The notes under the pieces: generated by a model
What the model saw: the letters and a program-made list of their open reading frames with translations, nothing else
The model's database searches: none
What the model was told of the DNA's origin: nothing
Position numbers and translations under genes: made by a program
NCBI RefSeq assembly: GCF_001427825.1
Contig: NZ_LMGT01000009.1
Location: 50,283 to 114,282, forward strand
Reading direction: 5' to 3'
Length of the DNA: 64,000 bases
Origin: Brevundimonas sp. Root608
Lineage (GTDB): Bacteria; Pseudomonadota; Alphaproteobacteria; Caulobacterales; Caulobacteraceae
Part shown: one piece after another, positions 9,896 through 19,669 of the stretch
How the letters are laid out: every line of letters begins with the position of its first letter
How positions within the stretch are numbered: the stretch's first letter is position 1

Positions 9896-9899
9896 TCAG

Positions 9900-10733
9900 A
9901 TGGCCTTGAAAACATACAATCCGACATCGCCGGGCCGTCGCGCCCTGGTGCTGATCGACCGTTCGGAGCTCCACAAGGGGCGTCCGGAAAAGTCGCTGAC
10001 CGAAGGCCTGACCAAGTCGGGCGGCCGGGGCGCCGGCGGTCGTATCGCCGTCCGCTTCCGCGGCGGCGGCGCCAAGACGCTGTACCGCAAGATCGACTTC
10101 AAGCGCCGGAAGTTCGCCACGGCGACCGTCGAGCGCCTGGAATACGATCCGAACCGGACCGCCTTCATCGCCCTCATCGTCTATGAGGACGGCGAAAAGG
10201 CCTACATCATCGCGCCGCAACGCCTGAAGGCGGGCGACACGGTCGTGGCCGGCGAGAAGGTCGACGTGAAGCCGGGCAATGCGATGCCGCTGCGCTCGGT
10301 GCCGGTCGGCACGATCATCCACAACGTCGAAATGAAGCCGGGCAAGGGCGCCCAGCTGGCCCGTTCGGCCGGCGCCTACGCCCAGCTGGTCGGTCGCGAT
10401 CAGGGCTACGCCCAGATCCGTCTCGGCTCGGGCGAGCTTCGCATGGTCCTGGACGGCTGCATGGCCACGGTGGGCGCGGTTTCGAACCCCGACCACATGA
10501 ACCAGAACCTCGGCAAGGCCGGCCGCGTCCGTCACATGGGCTGGCGTCCGCACGTTCGCGGCGTGGCCATGAACCCGATCGACCACCCGCACGGTGGTGG
10601 TGAAGGCCGGACCTCTGGCGGTCGCACCCCGGTTACGCCGTGGGGCAAGGACACCAAGGGCACCCGGACCCGCAAGAACAAGGCTACGGACAAGTACATC
10701 ATCCGTACCCGCCACGTTAAGAAGGCTCGCTAA
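9900..10733 (+). CDS. rplB: 50S ribosomal protein L2
   Basis: L2 is required for subunit association and peptidyl transfer. The 277-residue protein contains [19 protein letters not shown] near residue 45 and the C-terminal [19 protein letters not shown] block holding the conserved His near the peptidyl-transferase centre, then PVTPWGK. Length is normal for the family. It is followed after 2 bp by rpsS, so translation is probably coupled. Confidence 0.98.
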   Translation: MALKTYNPTSPGRRALVLIDRSELHKGRPEKSLTEGLTKSGGRGAGGRIAVRFRGGGAKTLYRKIDFKRRKFATATVERLEYDPNRTAFIALIVYEDGEKAYIIAPQRLKAGDTVVAGEKVDVKPGNAMPLRSVPVGTIIHNVEMKPGKGAQLARSAGAYAQLVGRDQGYAQIRLGSGELRMVLDGCMATVGAVSNPDHMNQNLGKAGRVRHMGWRPHVRGVAMNPIDHPHGGGEGRTSGGRTPVTPWGKDTKGTRTRKNKATDKYIIRTRHVKKAR

Positions 10734-10735
10734 AG

Positions 10736-11014
10736 ATGGCCCGCTCCTCCTGGAAAGGCCCGTTTGTCGACGGGTATCTGCTGAAGAAGGCCGAGACGGC
10801 AGCGTCGTCGGGCCGCAAGGACGTGATCAAGACGTGGTCGCGCCGCTCCACCATCCTGCCGCAGTTTGTCGGCCTGACCTTCGGTGTCCACAACGGCCTC
10901 AAGCATGTGCCGGTGTCGGTTTCCGAAGAAATGGTCGGCATGAAGTTCGGCGAGTTCTCCCCGACCCGGTCGTTCCCCGGGCACGCGGCGGACAAGAAGG
11001 CCAAAAGGAAGTAA
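10736..11014 (+). CDS. rpsS: 30S ribosomal protein S19
   Basis: S19 binds the head of 16S rRNA with S13. The 92-residue sequence shows [38 protein letters not shown] and [20 protein letters not shown], all family hallmarks. It starts 2 bp after rplB and ends 3 bp before rplV. Confidence 0.98.
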   Translation: MARSSWKGPFVDGYLLKKAETAASSGRKDVIKTWSRRSTILPQFVGLTFGVHNGLKHVPVSVSEEMVGMKFGEFSPTRSFPGHAADKKAKRK

Positions 11015-11017
11015 CTG

Positions 11018-11398
11018 ATGGCCCAGACCAAAAACTCCCGTCGGGTCGCCCCGACCGAAGCGCGCGCCAAGCTGGTGAACGTCCGGATCAGCCCTCAGAA
11101 GCTGAACCTGGTCGCCCAGTCGATCCGCGGCCTGCCGGTGCAGAAGGCGCTGAACGAGCTGGAATTCAGCCGCAAGCGCATCGCCACCGACGTCCGCAAG
11201 GTGCTGTATTCGGCCGTGTCGAACGCCGAGAACAACCACAACCTCGACATCGACAACCTGGTCGTCGCCGAGGCCTTCGTGGGCAAGAACCTGGTGATGA
11301 AGCGTTTCGCGAGCCGTGCTCGCGGCCGTTCGTCGCGCATCCTGAAACCTTTCGCGGAGATCACCATCGTGGTCCGCGAAGCCGGTGAGGCCGCCTGA
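11018..11398 (+). CDS. rplV: 50S ribosomal protein L22
   Basis: L22 contacts all 23S rRNA domains; its hairpin lines the exit tunnel. The sequence has [20 protein letters not shown], the [14 protein letters not shown] segment and the beta-hairpin [20 protein letters not shown] with its Arg-rich tip. The length of 126 is normal for alphaproteobacteria. The stop overlaps the rpsC start (TGATG). Confidence 0.98.
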   Translation: MAQTKNSRRVAPTEARAKLVNVRISPQKLNLVAQSIRGLPVQKALNELEFSRKRIATDVRKVLYSAVSNAENNHNLDIDNLVVAEAFVGKNLVMKRFASRARGRSSRILKPFAEITIVVREAGEAA

Positions 11399-12150
11399 TG
11401 GGTCAGAAAGTCAATCCGATCGGTCTGCGCCTCGGCGTCAACCGTACGTGGGACAGCCGCTGGTTCGCCCGCGGCGCCGAATACGCCAACCTGCTGCACC
11501 AGGACCTCAAGCTGCGTACGTGGCTGAAGGAACGCCTGAACGCCGCCGGCGTGTCGCGCATCATCATCGAGCGTCCGCACAAGAAGTGCCGCGTGACGAT
11601 CTACGCCGCCCGTCCGGGCGTCGTGATCGGCAAGAAGGGCGCCGACATCGAGAAGCTCCGCAAGGACATCTCGGCGCGGACCGACGGCGAGGTTCACCTG
11701 AACATCGTCGAAGTGCGCAAGCCCGAGACGGACGCCCAGCTGATCGCCGAGAACATCGCGCAGCAGCTGGAACGCCGGATCGCCTTCCGCCGCGCCATGA
11801 AGCGCGCGATGCAGTCGGCCATGCGTCTCGGCGCCAAGGGCGTCCGCATCAACGTGTCGGGCCGCCTCGGCGGCGCGGAAATCGCGCGGATGGAATGGTA
11901 TCGCGAAGGCCGCGTGCCGCTGCACACCCTGCGCGCCGACATCGACTACGGCTTCATCCAGGCCAAGACGACCTACGGCATCATCGGTGTGAAGGTGTGG
12001 GTCTTCAAGGGCGAGGTCCTCGAGCACGATCCGATGGCGCAGGACAAGCGCTGGGCGATCGAGGCTTCGGGTCCTTCTTCGAACGAAGGCCGCGGCGGTG
12101 ATCGCGGCGGCCGCAACGATCGCGGTCAGCGTCGCGGGCGTGAGGGCTAA
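11398..12150 (+). CDS. rpsC: 30S ribosomal protein S3
   Basis: S3 forms part of the mRNA entry channel. It begins [20 protein letters not shown] and has a KH domain with the GxxG loop in [17 protein letters not shown], then [21 protein letters not shown] and [13 protein letters not shown] in the C-terminal domain. At 250 residues it carries an extra Gly/Arg-rich tail ([18 protein letters not shown]), which may contact RNA. It starts in the rplV stop. Confidence 0.98.
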   Translation: MGQKVNPIGLRLGVNRTWDSRWFARGAEYANLLHQDLKLRTWLKERLNAAGVSRIIIERPHKKCRVTIYAARPGVVIGKKGADIEKLRKDISARTDGEVHLNIVEVRKPETDAQLIAENIAQQLERRIAFRRAMKRAMQSAMRLGAKGVRINVSGRLGGAEIARMEWYREGRVPLHTLRADIDYGFIQAKTTYGIIGVKVWVFKGEVLEHDPMAQDKRWAIEASGPSSNEGRGGDRGGRNDRGQRRGREG

Positions 12151-12153
12151 GTC

Positions 12154-12597
12154 ATGCTGCAACCGAAAAAGACCAAGTATCGCAAGGCCTTCAAGGGCCG
12201 CATCCACGGCGCCGCCAAGGGCGGCTTCTCGCTGAACTTCGGGTCCTATGGCCTGAAGACGGTGGAGCCGGAACGCATCACCGCGCGTCAGATCGAGGCG
12301 GCACGCCGCGCGATCACCCGCCAGATGAAGCGTCAGGGCCGCGTCTGGATCCGCGTCTTCCCCGACCTGCCCGTCACGGGCAAGCCGGCCGAAGTCCGCA
12401 TGGGCAAGGGCAAGGGCGCGGTCGATCACTGGGCGGCGCGCTGCCACCCGGGCCGTATCCTGTTTGAAATCGACGGCGTGCCGGACGACGTGGCTCGCGA
12501 GGCCCTGCGTCTTGGCGCCGCCAAGCTGCCGGTCCGTACGAAGGTGGTCACCCGCCTCGACGCCGGTGTCTCGCACGTGGAGCACGTCGGAGCATGA
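12154..12597 (+). CDS. rplP: 50S ribosomal protein L16
   Basis: L16 sits at the A-site of the 50S subunit. The sequence has [21 protein letters not shown] in the first residues, [20 protein letters not shown], and the signature [20 protein letters not shown]. The 147-residue length is slightly above the usual 136-144 because of the VSHVEHVGA end, whose last codons overlap rpmC by 4 bp (ATGA). Confidence 0.98.
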   Translation: MLQPKKTKYRKAFKGRIHGAAKGGFSLNFGSYGLKTVEPERITARQIEAARRAITRQMKRQGRVWIRVFPDLPVTGKPAEVRMGKGKGAVDHWAARCHPGRILFEIDGVPDDVAREALRLGAAKLPVRTKVVTRLDAGVSHVEHVGA

Positions 12598-12791
12598 CCA
12601 AGATCGCCGACCTCCGGGCCCAGACGCCCGACCAGCTGTCCGACGAGCTGCTGAAGCTCAAGAAGGAACAGTTCAACCTGCGCTTCCAGGCCGCCACCGG
12701 CCAGATGGAAAAGACCCATCGGGTCTCGGAAGTGCGCAAGGACATCGCCCGTATTTCCACGCTTCTGCGTGCGAACCGCGCGGCGGGTTAA
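12594..12791 (+). CDS. rpmC: 50S ribosomal protein L29
   Basis: L29 is a two-helix protein at the tunnel exit beside L23. The 65-residue sequence has [38 protein letters not shown] and [11 protein letters not shown], all diagnostic. ATGA overlap with rplP indicates translational coupling. Confidence 0.97.
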   Translation: MTKIADLRAQTPDQLSDELLKLKKEQFNLRFQAATGQMEKTHRVSEVRKDIARISTLLRANRAAG

Positions 12792-12801
12792 GGAAACGAA
12801 G

Positions 12802-13050
12802 ATGCCCAAACGAGTTCTCGAAGGCGTGGTCGTCTCCGACAAGGGCGACAAGACTGTCGTCGTCGTCGTCCAACGCACGCTGCTGCACCCGGTCCTTAAA
12901 AAGATCGTGCGCCTGTCCAAGAAGTACCACGCTCACGACGAAGCCAACGCCCTCAAGGTGGGTGATCAGGCCCGCATCATCGAGTGCGCCCCCAAGTCCA
13001 AGCTGAAGCGCTGGGAAGTCCTGTCGGACTCCTCGGCCTCGGCTTCGTAA
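12802..13050 (+). CDS. rpsQ: 30S ribosomal protein S17
   Basis: S17 binds 16S rRNA early in assembly. The 82-residue protein reads [20 protein letters not shown], then [15 protein letters not shown] and [15 protein letters not shown], an OB fold. The ATG at 12802 after AAGGAAAC gives the family start; an upstream in-frame start at 12769 lies inside rpmC and is rejected. A short Ser/Ala tail ends the protein. Confidence 0.97.
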   Translation: MPKRVLEGVVVSDKGDKTVVVVVQRTLLHPVLKKIVRLSKKYHAHDEANALKVGDQARIIECAPKSKLKRWEVLSDSSASAS

Positions 13051-13068
13051 TCAGAAAGATCTGATCAT

Positions 13069-13437
13069 ATGATCCAGATGCAAACTAACCTGGAGGTAGC
13101 CGACAATTCGGGTGCTCGCCGGGTCATGTGCATCAAGGTGTTGGGCGGCTCCAAGCGCCGCTACGCCTCGGTGGGCGACACGATTGTCGCTTCGGTGAAG
13201 GAAGCGATTCCGCGCGGCCGCGTGAAGAAGGGCGACGTCGTTCGCGCCATCGTCGTGCGCACCGCCAAGGACATCATGCGCAAGGACGGCTCTGTCATCC
13301 GTTTCGACAAGTCGGCCGCCGTCATCGTCAACAAGCAGAACGAGCCCGTCGGCACGCGGATCTTCGGCCCGGTTCCCCGCGAACTGCGCGCCAAGAACCA
13401 CATGAAGATCATCTCTCTGGCTCCGGAGGTCCTGTAG
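13069..13437 (+). CDS. rplN: 50S ribosomal protein L14
   Basis: L14 forms inter-subunit bridges. The sequence [40 protein letters not shown] and [23 protein letters not shown] matches the family over its full 122 residues. It opens the spc part of the operon, 18 bp after rpsQ, with no separate promoter evident. Confidence 0.98.
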   Translation: MIQMQTNLEVADNSGARRVMCIKVLGGSKRRYASVGDTIVASVKEAIPRGRVKKGDVVRAIVVRTAKDIMRKDGSVIRFDKSAAVIVNKQNEPVGTRIFGPVPRELRAKNHMKIISLAPEVL

Positions 13438-13439
13438 TC

Positions 13440-13748
13440 ATGGCCGCCAAGATCAAAACGGGCGACAACGTCGTCGTCCTGACCGGCAAGGACAAGGGCC
13501 GCACCGGCAAGGTGACCAAGGTCCTGCCGGCGACGAACCGCGTGATGGTGCAAGGCATCAACATGGTTCAGCGCCACACCCGCCCGACCCAGGCCGACCC
13601 CCAGGGCGGCATCAAGAACAAGGAAGCGTCGCTTCACCTGTCGAACGTCGCGATCGCCGACGCCAACGGCAAGGCGGCCCGCGTCGGCTTCCGCATGGAA
13701 GGCGACAAGAAGGTTCGCTTCGCCAAGACGACGGGAGACGTCATCTGA
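13440..13748 (+). CDS. rplX: 50S ribosomal protein L24
   Basis: L24 initiates 50S assembly. The KOW motif is seen as [20 protein letters not shown] near the N-terminus, followed by [15 protein letters not shown] and [15 protein letters not shown]. The ATG at 13440, 2 bp after the rplN stop, gives a normal 102-residue protein. Its stop overlaps rplE by 1 bp (TGATG). Confidence 0.97.
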   Translation: MAAKIKTGDNVVVLTGKDKGRTGKVTKVLPATNRVMVQGINMVQRHTRPTQADPQGGIKNKEASLHLSNVAIADANGKAARVGFRMEGDKKVRFAKTTGDVI

Positions 13749-14308
13749 TGGCCGAGACCAAATACACCCCCCGCCTCAAGGGCGAGTACAACGACCGCAT
13801 CAAGGGCGTGCTGACCGAGAAATTCGGCTACACCAACCCGATGCAGATGCCCAGGCTGGACAAGATCGTCCTCAACATGGGCATCGGTGAAGCTGTGGCC
13901 GACTCCAAGAAGGCCACCGCGGCCCTCAAGGACCTGGCCGCCATCGCCGGTCAGAAGCCCGTCGCCACCAAGGCCCGCAACTCCATCGCCGGCTTCAAGC
14001 TGCGCGAAGGCATGGTCATCGGCGGCAAGGTCACGCTGCGCGGCGACCAGATGTACGAGTTCCTGGACCGCCTGATCACGATCGCGCTGCCGCGCGTGAA
14101 GGATTTCCGCGGCCTGAAGCCGACCTCGTTCGACGGTCGCGGCAACTACGCCATGGGCCTCAAGGAACACATCGTGTTCCCCGAGATCAACTACGACCAG
14201 ATCGACCAGATGTGGGGCATGGACATCATCGTCTGCACCACGGCCAAGACCGATGACGAGGCGCGCGCGCTTCTCACCGAGTTCAAGTTCCCGTTCGTGA
14301 CGAACTGA
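13748..14308 (+). CDS. rplE: 50S ribosomal protein L5
   Basis: L5 binds 5S rRNA and contacts P-site tRNA. Visible blocks are [80 protein letters not shown] and [19 protein letters not shown]. The length of 186 fits. It starts in the rplX stop. Confidence 0.98.
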   Translation: MAETKYTPRLKGEYNDRIKGVLTEKFGYTNPMQMPRLDKIVLNMGIGEAVADSKKATAALKDLAAIAGQKPVATKARNSIAGFKLREGMVIGGKVTLRGDQMYEFLDRLITIALPRVKDFRGLKPTSFDGRGNYAMGLKEHIVFPEINYDQIDQMWGMDIIVCTTAKTDDEARALLTEFKFPFVTN

Positions 14309-14327
14309 GCGGGAAGGGAAAGAAACC

Positions 14328-14633
14328 ATGGCTAAGAAAAGCGCCGTAAACCGCAACGAGATGGTCAAGGCCCTCGTCGCGAAATACGCCGACAAGCGGG
14401 CCGCCCTGAAGGCGACCGCCAACAACGAATCCCTGCCTCTCGAGGAGCGTTTCGAAGCGCGCCTCAAGCTGGCCAAGCTGCCGCGCAACTCGGCCGCCAA
14501 CCGGATTCGCAACCGCTGCGAAGTGACGGGCCGTCCGCGGGCCTTCTATCGCAAGCTCAAGATGAGCCGTATCGCGCTTCGTGAACTCGGCAACCTGGGT
14601 CAGATCCCGGGTCTGACCAAGTCCAGCTGGTAA
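14328..14633 (+). CDS. rpsN: 30S ribosomal protein S14 (zinc-independent form)
   Basis: S14 is assembled late in the 30S head. The 101-residue form lacks the CxxC zinc knuckle of the short version: only one Cys (NRCEVTG) remains. The C-terminal [20 protein letters not shown] and [11 protein letters not shown] are signatures of the family. GGGAAGGGAAAG precedes the start, 19 bp after rplE. Confidence 0.97.
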   Translation: MAKKSAVNRNEMVKALVAKYADKRAALKATANNESLPLEERFEARLKLAKLPRNSAANRIRNRCEVTGRPRAFYRKLKMSRIALRELGNLGQIPGLTKSSW

Positions 14634-14647
14634 GGGGAGCGACAGAC

Positions 14648-15046
14648 ATGATGATCAACGATCCCCTGAGCGACATGATCGCCCGCATCCGGAACGCGCA
14701 CATGCGCAAACGTTCCAAGGTGCTCACCCCGGCTTCCCGCCTGCGCCAGCGCGTCCTCGACGTGCTGCAGGACGAGGGCTACATCCGCGGCTATTCGCTG
14801 GTTCAGAACCCCGGCGAGTTCCCGCAGTTCGAGATCGAGCTCAAATACTTCGACGGCCAGCCGGTCATCGCCGAGATCGCCCGCGTGTCCAAGCCGGGCC
14901 GCCGCGTCTACTCCGCGATCTCCGACCTGAAGCCGATCAAGAACGGCCTCGGCATCTCGATCCTCTCCACGTCCAAGGGCGTCATGTCGGACACCGCGGC
15001 TCGCGAAGCCAAGGTGGGCGGCGAAGTCCTCTGCAGGGTCTACTAA
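14648..15046 (+). CDS. rpsH: 30S ribosomal protein S8
   Basis: S8 binds the central domain of 16S rRNA; in enterobacteria it represses the spc operon. The sequence has [31 protein letters not shown] and the C-terminal [29 protein letters not shown]. Two consecutive ATG codons open the frame (14648 and 14651); AGGGGAG fits the first. One base separates it from rplF. Confidence 0.97.
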   Translation: MMINDPLSDMIARIRNAHMRKRSKVLTPASRLRQRVLDVLQDEGYIRGYSLVQNPGEFPQFEIELKYFDGQPVIAEIARVSKPGRRVYSAISDLKPIKNGLGISILSTSKGVMSDTAAREAKVGGEVLCRVY

Positions 15047-15047
15047 G

Positions 15048-15581
15048 ATGTCCCGTATCGGAAAACGCACCGTTGAAGTGCCGAAGGGCGTGACTGTCAC
15101 GCTCGACGGCCAGACCGTCACAGTGAAGGGTCCCAAGGGCGAACGCTCCTGGACCGTCGCCGACGAGATCGAAGTCACCCAGGGCGACGACGGCCTGAAC
15201 CTGGCCATCCGCGAGGACAACCAGCGTTCGCGCGCCATGTGGGGCCTGTCCCGCACCCTGGTCGACAACATGGTCGTCGGCGTCACCACGGGCTTTGAAA
15301 AGAGCCTGGATCTGGTCGGCGTCGGTTACCGCGCCGCGATGAAGGGCAACGCCCTGTCGCTGCAGCTCGGCTTCTCGCACGACGTCAACATCGAACCGCC
15401 CGCCGGCGTCACCTTCGCGGTGCCCAAGCAGACGGAAATCAAGATCACCGGCGCCGACAAGCAGGCCGTCGGTCAGATCGCCGCCGTCATCCGCAAGCTG
15501 CGTCCGCCGGAGCCCTACAAGGGCAAGGGCGTCCGCTACACGGGCGAAAAGGTCCGGCGCAAGGAAGGCAAGAAGAAGTAA
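15048..15581 (+). CDS. rplF: 50S ribosomal protein L6
   Basis: L6 lies near the factor-binding stalk base. The 177-residue protein reads [32 protein letters not shown], then [20 protein letters not shown] and the second repeat ending [20 protein letters not shown]. It starts directly after rpsH and ends 3 bp before rplR. Confidence 0.98.
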   Translation: MSRIGKRTVEVPKGVTVTLDGQTVTVKGPKGERSWTVADEIEVTQGDDGLNLAIREDNQRSRAMWGLSRTLVDNMVVGVTTGFEKSLDLVGVGYRAAMKGNALSLQLGFSHDVNIEPPAGVTFAVPKQTEIKITGADKQAVGQIAAVIRKLRPPEPYKGKGVRYTGEKVRRKEGKKK

Positions 15582-15584
15582 GTC

Positions 15585-15947
15585 ATGGCTCTCTCTCTTC
15601 GACAACAAGCCCAGCGCCGTACGGAGCGCACCCGCCGCCGCCTGAAGGCTGTCGCCAACGGCCGTCTGCGCCTGTCGGTGCACCGTTCGGACAAGAACAT
15701 CTCGGCCCAGATCATCGACGACCTGAACGGCGTCACGATCGCCTCGGCCTCCTCGCTGGAAGGCGAGAAGGGCAAGAAGGCCAAGGGTTCGGACGTCGCG
15801 GCCGCCGCTCTGATCGGCAAGCTGGTCGCCGAACGCGCCCTCGAGAAGGGCATCAAGGATGTCGTCTTCGATCGCGGCGGCTACATCTATCACGGACGGG
15901 TGAAGGCGCTGGCTGATGCCGCGCGTGAAGCCGGCCTGAACTTCTAA
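15585..15947 (+). CDS. rplR: 50S ribosomal protein L18
   Basis: L18 brings 5S rRNA to the 50S subunit with L5. The sequence has a basic N-terminus ([20 protein letters not shown]), [19 protein letters not shown], and the C-terminal [20 protein letters not shown], followed by AAREAGLNF. The 120-residue length is normal. Confidence 0.98.
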   Translation: MALSLRQQAQRRTERTRRRLKAVANGRLRLSVHRSDKNISAQIIDDLNGVTIASASSLEGEKGKKAKGSDVAAAALIGKLVAERALEKGIKDVVFDRGGYIYHGRVKALADAAREAGLNF

Positions 15948-15958
15948 GGACGCGACAG

Positions 15959-16579
15959 ATGGCGCAAACTCCCCAACGTGGCGGCGGCGGCAACGATCGC
16001 AACCGTCGTGACAACCGCAACGCTCCCCAGGCCGACGGTCCGGATTCGGACATCGTCGAGAAGCTGGTGCACATCAACCGTGTCGCCGCCACCGTCAAAG
16101 GCGGCCGCCGGTTCTCGTTCGCGGCCCTGATGGTCGTCGGCGACGGCAAGGGCCGCGTCGGCTTCGGTCACGGCAAGGCGCGCGAAGTGCCGGAAGCCAT
16201 CCGCAAGGCGACCGAAGAAGCCAAGAAGACCATGATCCGCGTTCCGCTGCGCGAGAACCGCACCCTGCACCACGACGGCAACGGCCGTTGGGGCGCCGGC
16301 AAGATCATGATGCGCGCCGCCCCTCCCGGGACCGGCGTCATCGCGGGCGGTCCGATGCGCGCCGTGCTCGAAACCCTCGGCGTCCAGGACGTCGTCGGCA
16401 AGTCGACCGGTTCGTCGAACCCCTACAACATGATCCGCGCCACGTTCGAGGCCCTCAAGGTCCAGTCGTCGCCCCGTCAGGTCGCGTCCAAGCGCGGCAA
16501 GAAGGTCGCCGATCTGATGGGCCGCCGCAACGACGGCGCCTCGGCTCCGGAAGCGGCGCCTGAAGCCCAGGAAGCCTGA
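15959..16579 (+). CDS. rpsE: 30S ribosomal protein S5
   Basis: S5 supports decoding fidelity and mRNA helicase activity. The double-stranded RNA-binding part shows [40 protein letters not shown] and [18 protein letters not shown]; the C-terminal part has [19 protein letters not shown] and [15 protein letters not shown]. It has a Gly/Asn/Arg-rich N-terminal extension and an Ala/Glu-rich C-terminal tail ([12 protein letters not shown]). Confidence 0.98.
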   Translation: MAQTPQRGGGGNDRNRRDNRNAPQADGPDSDIVEKLVHINRVAATVKGGRRFSFAALMVVGDGKGRVGFGHGKAREVPEAIRKATEEAKKTMIRVPLRENRTLHHDGNGRWGAGKIMMRAAPPGTGVIAGGPMRAVLETLGVQDVVGKSTGSSNPYNMIRATFEALKVQSSPRQVASKRGKKVADLMGRRNDGASAPEAAPEAQEA

Positions 16580-16583
16580 GACC

Positions 16584-16781
16584 ATGGCCAAGACTGAAAC
16601 CAAGACCACCGTCACCATCCGCCAGACGGGCAGCCCGATCCGCCGCAAGTCGGACCAGCGCGCCACCCTGATGGGTCTGGGTCTCAACCGCATGGGCCGC
16701 GAGTCCACGCTGGAAGACACCCCCTCGGTCCGCGGGATGATCGCCAAGGTCGCCCACCTGACCGAGATCGTCGAGAAGTAA
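16584..16781 (+). CDS. rpmD: 50S ribosomal protein L30
   Basis: L30 is a small 50S protein. The 65-residue frame contains [20 protein letters not shown] and [20 protein letters not shown], then [14 protein letters not shown], matching the family. It lies 4 bp after rpsE. The gap that follows it (143 bp) is the longest within the rpsJ-to-secY stretch and holds two hairpins. Confidence 0.97.
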   Translation: MAKTETKTTVTIRQTGSPIRRKSDQRATLMGLGLNRMGRESTLEDTPSVRGMIAKVAHLTEIVEK

Positions 16782-16789
16782 GCCGTTTC

Positions 16790-16860
16790 GCCCTCTCCCT
16801 GACCGGGGGGAGGGCGTCTCGTGTCTTGCGATGCTGAAGGGGGCCGCCTAGAAGCGGCCC
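16790..16860 (+). terminator. Two hairpins between rpmD and rplO
   Basis: Hairpin 1 spans 16790-16815: a 9-bp G+C stem with one bulged T and a 7-nt loop. Hairpin 2 pairs 16841-16847 with 16854-16860 (7 bp, 6-nt loop) and is followed by TTCAATTATTTC. They could attenuate or process the transcript between rpmD and rplO; full termination is unlikely because rplO, secY and adk have no obvious promoter in the gap. Confidence 0.45.
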
Positions 16861-16924
16861 TTCAATTATTTCAACGCCGAGTCCGGGTCTGACCCGGGCG
16901 CTAGCACCCGAAAGGATCAGGCAC

Positions 16925-17524
16925 ATGAAACTGAACGAAATTCGCGACAACGAAGGCGCCCACAAGAAGCGCATGCGCGTCGGCCGCGGCCCGGGTTCGG
17001 GCAAGGGCAAGACCGCAGGCCGCGGCGTCAAGGGCCAGAAGTCCCGTTCGGGCGTCGCCATCGGCGGCTTCGAAGGCGGCCAGATGCCGCTGTACATGCG
17101 GATGCCCAAGCGCGGCTTCAATAATCCCGGCGCGCTGAAGCTGGCCGAAGTGAACCTGTGGCGCCTGCAGGACGCCATCGACGCCAAGAAGCTGGACATC
17201 AAGGGCGAGATCAAGGGCGACGCCCTGGTCGCCGCCGGCGTGATCCGTCGCGTCAAGGACGGCGTCCGAATCCTGGGCACCGGCGAGATCAAGTCCAAGC
17301 TGAACCTGGTCGTCTGGTCGGCCTCGGCCGGCGCCGTCAAGGCCATCGAGGCCGCCGGCGGCACCGTCGTCCAGGAGCGCATCGCCGCTGAAGCCAAGGC
17401 CGCCGCGCGCGTCGAGAAGCGCAACGCCGCCAAGGGCAAGGCTCCGGCCGCCAAGGCGCCGCGCGGCGACGCCAACAAGATCTCGGCCCGTACGACCCGC
17501 ACCGCGGCTCGCACTGCAAAATAA
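16925..17524 (+). CDS. rplO: 50S ribosomal protein L15
   Basis: L15 is a late-assembly 50S protein. It reads [40 protein letters not shown] and [19 protein letters not shown], then [20 protein letters not shown]. At 199 residues it is about 40 longer than most L15 proteins because of an Ala/Lys/Arg-rich tail ([20 protein letters not shown]). AAAGGATCAG lies before the ATG. It is bordered on both sides by hairpins. Confidence 0.97.
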   Translation: MKLNEIRDNEGAHKKRMRVGRGPGSGKGKTAGRGVKGQKSRSGVAIGGFEGGQMPLYMRMPKRGFNNPGALKLAEVNLWRLQDAIDAKKLDIKGEIKGDALVAAGVIRRVKDGVRILGTGEIKSKLNLVVWSASAGAVKAIEAAGGTVVQERIAAEAKAAARVEKRNAAKGKAPAAKAPRGDANKISARTTRTAARTAK

Positions 17525-17531
17525 GCTTGAG

Positions 17532-17556
17532 GGGCGCTCTCGCTAAGAGGGCGCCC
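17532..17556 (+). terminator. Hairpin after rplO
   Basis: A 10-bp stem with one G-T pair (17532-17541 with 17547-17556) and a 5-nt loop, followed by TTCG. Placed 8 bp after the rplO stop and about 70 bp before secY. It may partly terminate transcription and lower secY expression relative to the ribosomal genes. Confidence 0.5.
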
Positions 17557-17628
17557 TTCGCCTATCTGGACGCTGGCGCCGGATTCCTGTCCGATGCGCC
17601 GCCTTCTGATCAGTCGGGGTGACGACAC

Positions 17629-19017
17629 ATGGCTTCGGCCGCCGAACAACTCGCAGCAAACATGAACATGGGCTCGTTCGCGAAAGCGACCGAGCTTCAC
17701 AAGCGTCTGCTGTTCACGATCCTGGCCCTGCTGGTCTACCGCATCGGCACCTATGTGCCGATCCCGGGCATCAACTCCGAAGCCTTCCTGCAGTTCTTCC
17801 AGAACCCGGATGGCCAGCGCGGCATCCTGGACATGTTCAACATGTTCTCCGGCGGCGCCGTCGAGCGCATGGCCGTGTTCGCCCTGAACGTCATGCCCTA
17901 CATCTCGGCCTCGATCATCGTCCAGCTGATGGGCGCTGTGTATCCGCCGTGGGAGAAGCTGCGGAAGGAAGGCGGCGAGAGCGGCCGCAAGCAGCTGAAC
18001 CAGTACACCCGCTATCTGACCGTGGTCCTGGCCCTGTTCCAGTCGACCGGCATCGCCATCGGCCTGAACGCCCAGCCCGGCCTGATCGACAGCCCCGGCC
18101 TGTTCTTCATCGTCTCGACCATCACCACCCTGACCGGCGGGACCATGTTCCTGATGTGGCTGGGTGAGCAGGTCACCGCGCGCGGCGTCGGCAACGGCAT
18201 CTCGCTGATCATCTTCGCCGGCATCGTCGCCGTTCTGCCGGGCACGATCGCCCGTCTGTTCGGCCTGGCCCAGCAGGGCCAGATGTCCGCCTTCACCCTG
18301 CTGTTCATCGCCGCCATGATGATCGGCGTCGTGGTCTTCATCGTCTTCATGGAGCGGGCCCAGCGCCGGTTGCTGATCCAGTATCCCAAGCGCCAGGAAG
18401 GCAACCGCATGGCCGGGGGCGAGCGCTCGTTCCTGCCGCTGAAGGTCAACACAGCCGGCGTCATCCCGCCGATCTTCGCCTCGTCGCTGCTGATGCTGCC
18501 GACCACGGTGGCGCAGATGACCGCCAATGCGAACCTGCCGTCGTGGATGGGCTGGCTGCCGCTGGTCACCGCCCAGATGCAGCACGGCCAGCCGGTCTTC
18601 ATGCTGCTGTACGGCGCGCTGATCGTCTTCTTCTGCTTCTTCTACACCTCGATCACCTTCAACCCCGAGGACACGGCCGAGAACCTGCGCAAATACGGCG
18701 GCTTCCTGCCGGGCATCCGCCCGGGCAAGCGCACGGCGGAATATCTGGACTATGTCCTGACCCGCCTGACCGTGATCGGCGCCGCCTACATCACCGCCGT
18801 CTGCCTGCTGCCGGAAATGGTCATCGCCAACTTCGGCTCGGGCCTGGCCTTCGGCGGCACCTCCATCCTGATCGTGGTCTCGGTGACCATGGACACGGTG
18901 GCGCAGATCCAGTCGCAGCTGCTGGCTCACCAGTACGAAGGCCTGATCAAGAAGGCCAAGCTGCGCGGACGCGGCAAGATTGCGGGCAAGGGCGTCACCG
19001 CCCCGGCCCGGCGCTAG
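17629..19017 (+). CDS. secY: Protein translocase subunit SecY
   Basis: SecY is the channel of the Sec translocon in the inner membrane. The 462-residue protein has about ten membrane segments and the conserved GTYVPIPGINSEAF in TM1, GGAVERMAVFALNVMPYISA (plug/TM2), NPEDTAENLRKYGGFLPGIR and GKRTAEYLDYVLTRLT near the C-terminus. It is the normal partner downstream of rplO, with adk following 22 bp later. Confidence 0.98.
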   Translation: MASAAEQLAANMNMGSFAKATELHKRLLFTILALLVYRIGTYVPIPGINSEAFLQFFQNPDGQRGILDMFNMFSGGAVERMAVFALNVMPYISASIIVQLMGAVYPPWEKLRKEGGESGRKQLNQYTRYLTVVLALFQSTGIAIGLNAQPGLIDSPGLFFIVSTITTLTGGTMFLMWLGEQVTARGVGNGISLIIFAGIVAVLPGTIARLFGLAQQGQMSAFTLLFIAAMMIGVVVFIVFMERAQRRLLIQYPKRQEGNRMAGGERSFLPLKVNTAGVIPPIFASSLLMLPTTVAQMTANANLPSWMGWLPLVTAQMQHGQPVFMLLYGALIVFFCFFYTSITFNPEDTAENLRKYGGFLPGIRPGKRTAEYLDYVLTRLTVIGAAYITAVCLLPEMVIANFGSGLAFGGTSILIVVSVTMDTVAQIQSQLLAHQYEGLIKKAKLRGRGKIAGKGVTAPARR

Positions 19018-19039
19018 AACCTTCGGGGGAGGGGCGGCG

Positions 19040-19612
19040 ATGAACCTGATCCTGTTCGGACCGCCCGCGGCGGGCAAGGGAACGCAGGCCAAGCGGCTGG
19101 TCGAGTCCCGCGGCATGGTCCAGCTGTCGACCGGCGACATGCTGCGTGAAGCCATCGCCTCGGGCTCCGAGCTGGGTCTCGAGTGCAAGGCCATCATGTC
19201 GCGCGGCGACCTGGTGTCCGACGCCATCGTCATCGCCCTGATCGAGGCCCGGCTGAAGGAGGCCGAGGACGCCGGCGGAGCCATCTTCGACGGCTTCCCC
19301 CGCACCGTGGCCCAGGCCCAGGCGCTGGACGCCATGCTGGCCAAGCTGGGCAAGCAGATCGACCGGGTCGTCCGGCTCAAGGTCGACGACGCGGCCCTGC
19401 TGGAGCGGGTCGCGGTCCGCTTCGCCGATCAGGGGCGTCCCGACGACAATCCCGAGAGCTTCAAGGTCCGGCTGGACGCCTACAACCGCAACACCGCGCC
19501 GCTGCTGCCCTACTATGCCGACAAGGGCCTGCTGACCGAGATCGACGGCATGGGCGCGATCGCCGAGGTGGCCAGGGCCATCGACGCGGCGCTGGACGGC
19601 GCCGCTAGCTGA
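19040..19612 (+). CDS. adk: Adenylate kinase
   Basis: Converts ATP and AMP to two ADP in the cytoplasm. The P-loop is GPPAAGKGTQAKRL, the AMP site LSTGDMLREAIASGSELG, and GFPRTVAQAQALD the catalytic DGFPR block. At 190 residues with FADQGRPDDNPESFKVRL directly after the LID position, it is the short-LID form lacking the zinc-type insertion. The ATG at 19040 follows GGGGAGGGGCG; a start at 18980 inside secY is rejected. Confidence 0.97.
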   Translation: MNLILFGPPAAGKGTQAKRLVESRGMVQLSTGDMLREAIASGSELGLECKAIMSRGDLVSDAIVIALIEARLKEAEDAGGAIFDGFPRTVAQAQALDAMLAKLGKQIDRVVRLKVDDAALLERVAVRFADQGRPDDNPESFKVRLDAYNRNTAPLLPYYADKGLLTEIDGMGAIAEVARAIDAALDGAAS

Positions 19613-19669
19613 ACAACGCCTGACCTTTTGTCGCGTCACGCGTTCATGTCCGAGTGATAGGACGAGAGC

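Noticed and set aside
16684-19380. Open frame of about 900 codons on the minus strand opposite rpmD, rplO, secY and adk
   Set aside because: Low-complexity translation rich in Gly, Asp, Gln and Arg with no motif; it mirrors the third-position G+C bias of the true genes on the other strand.
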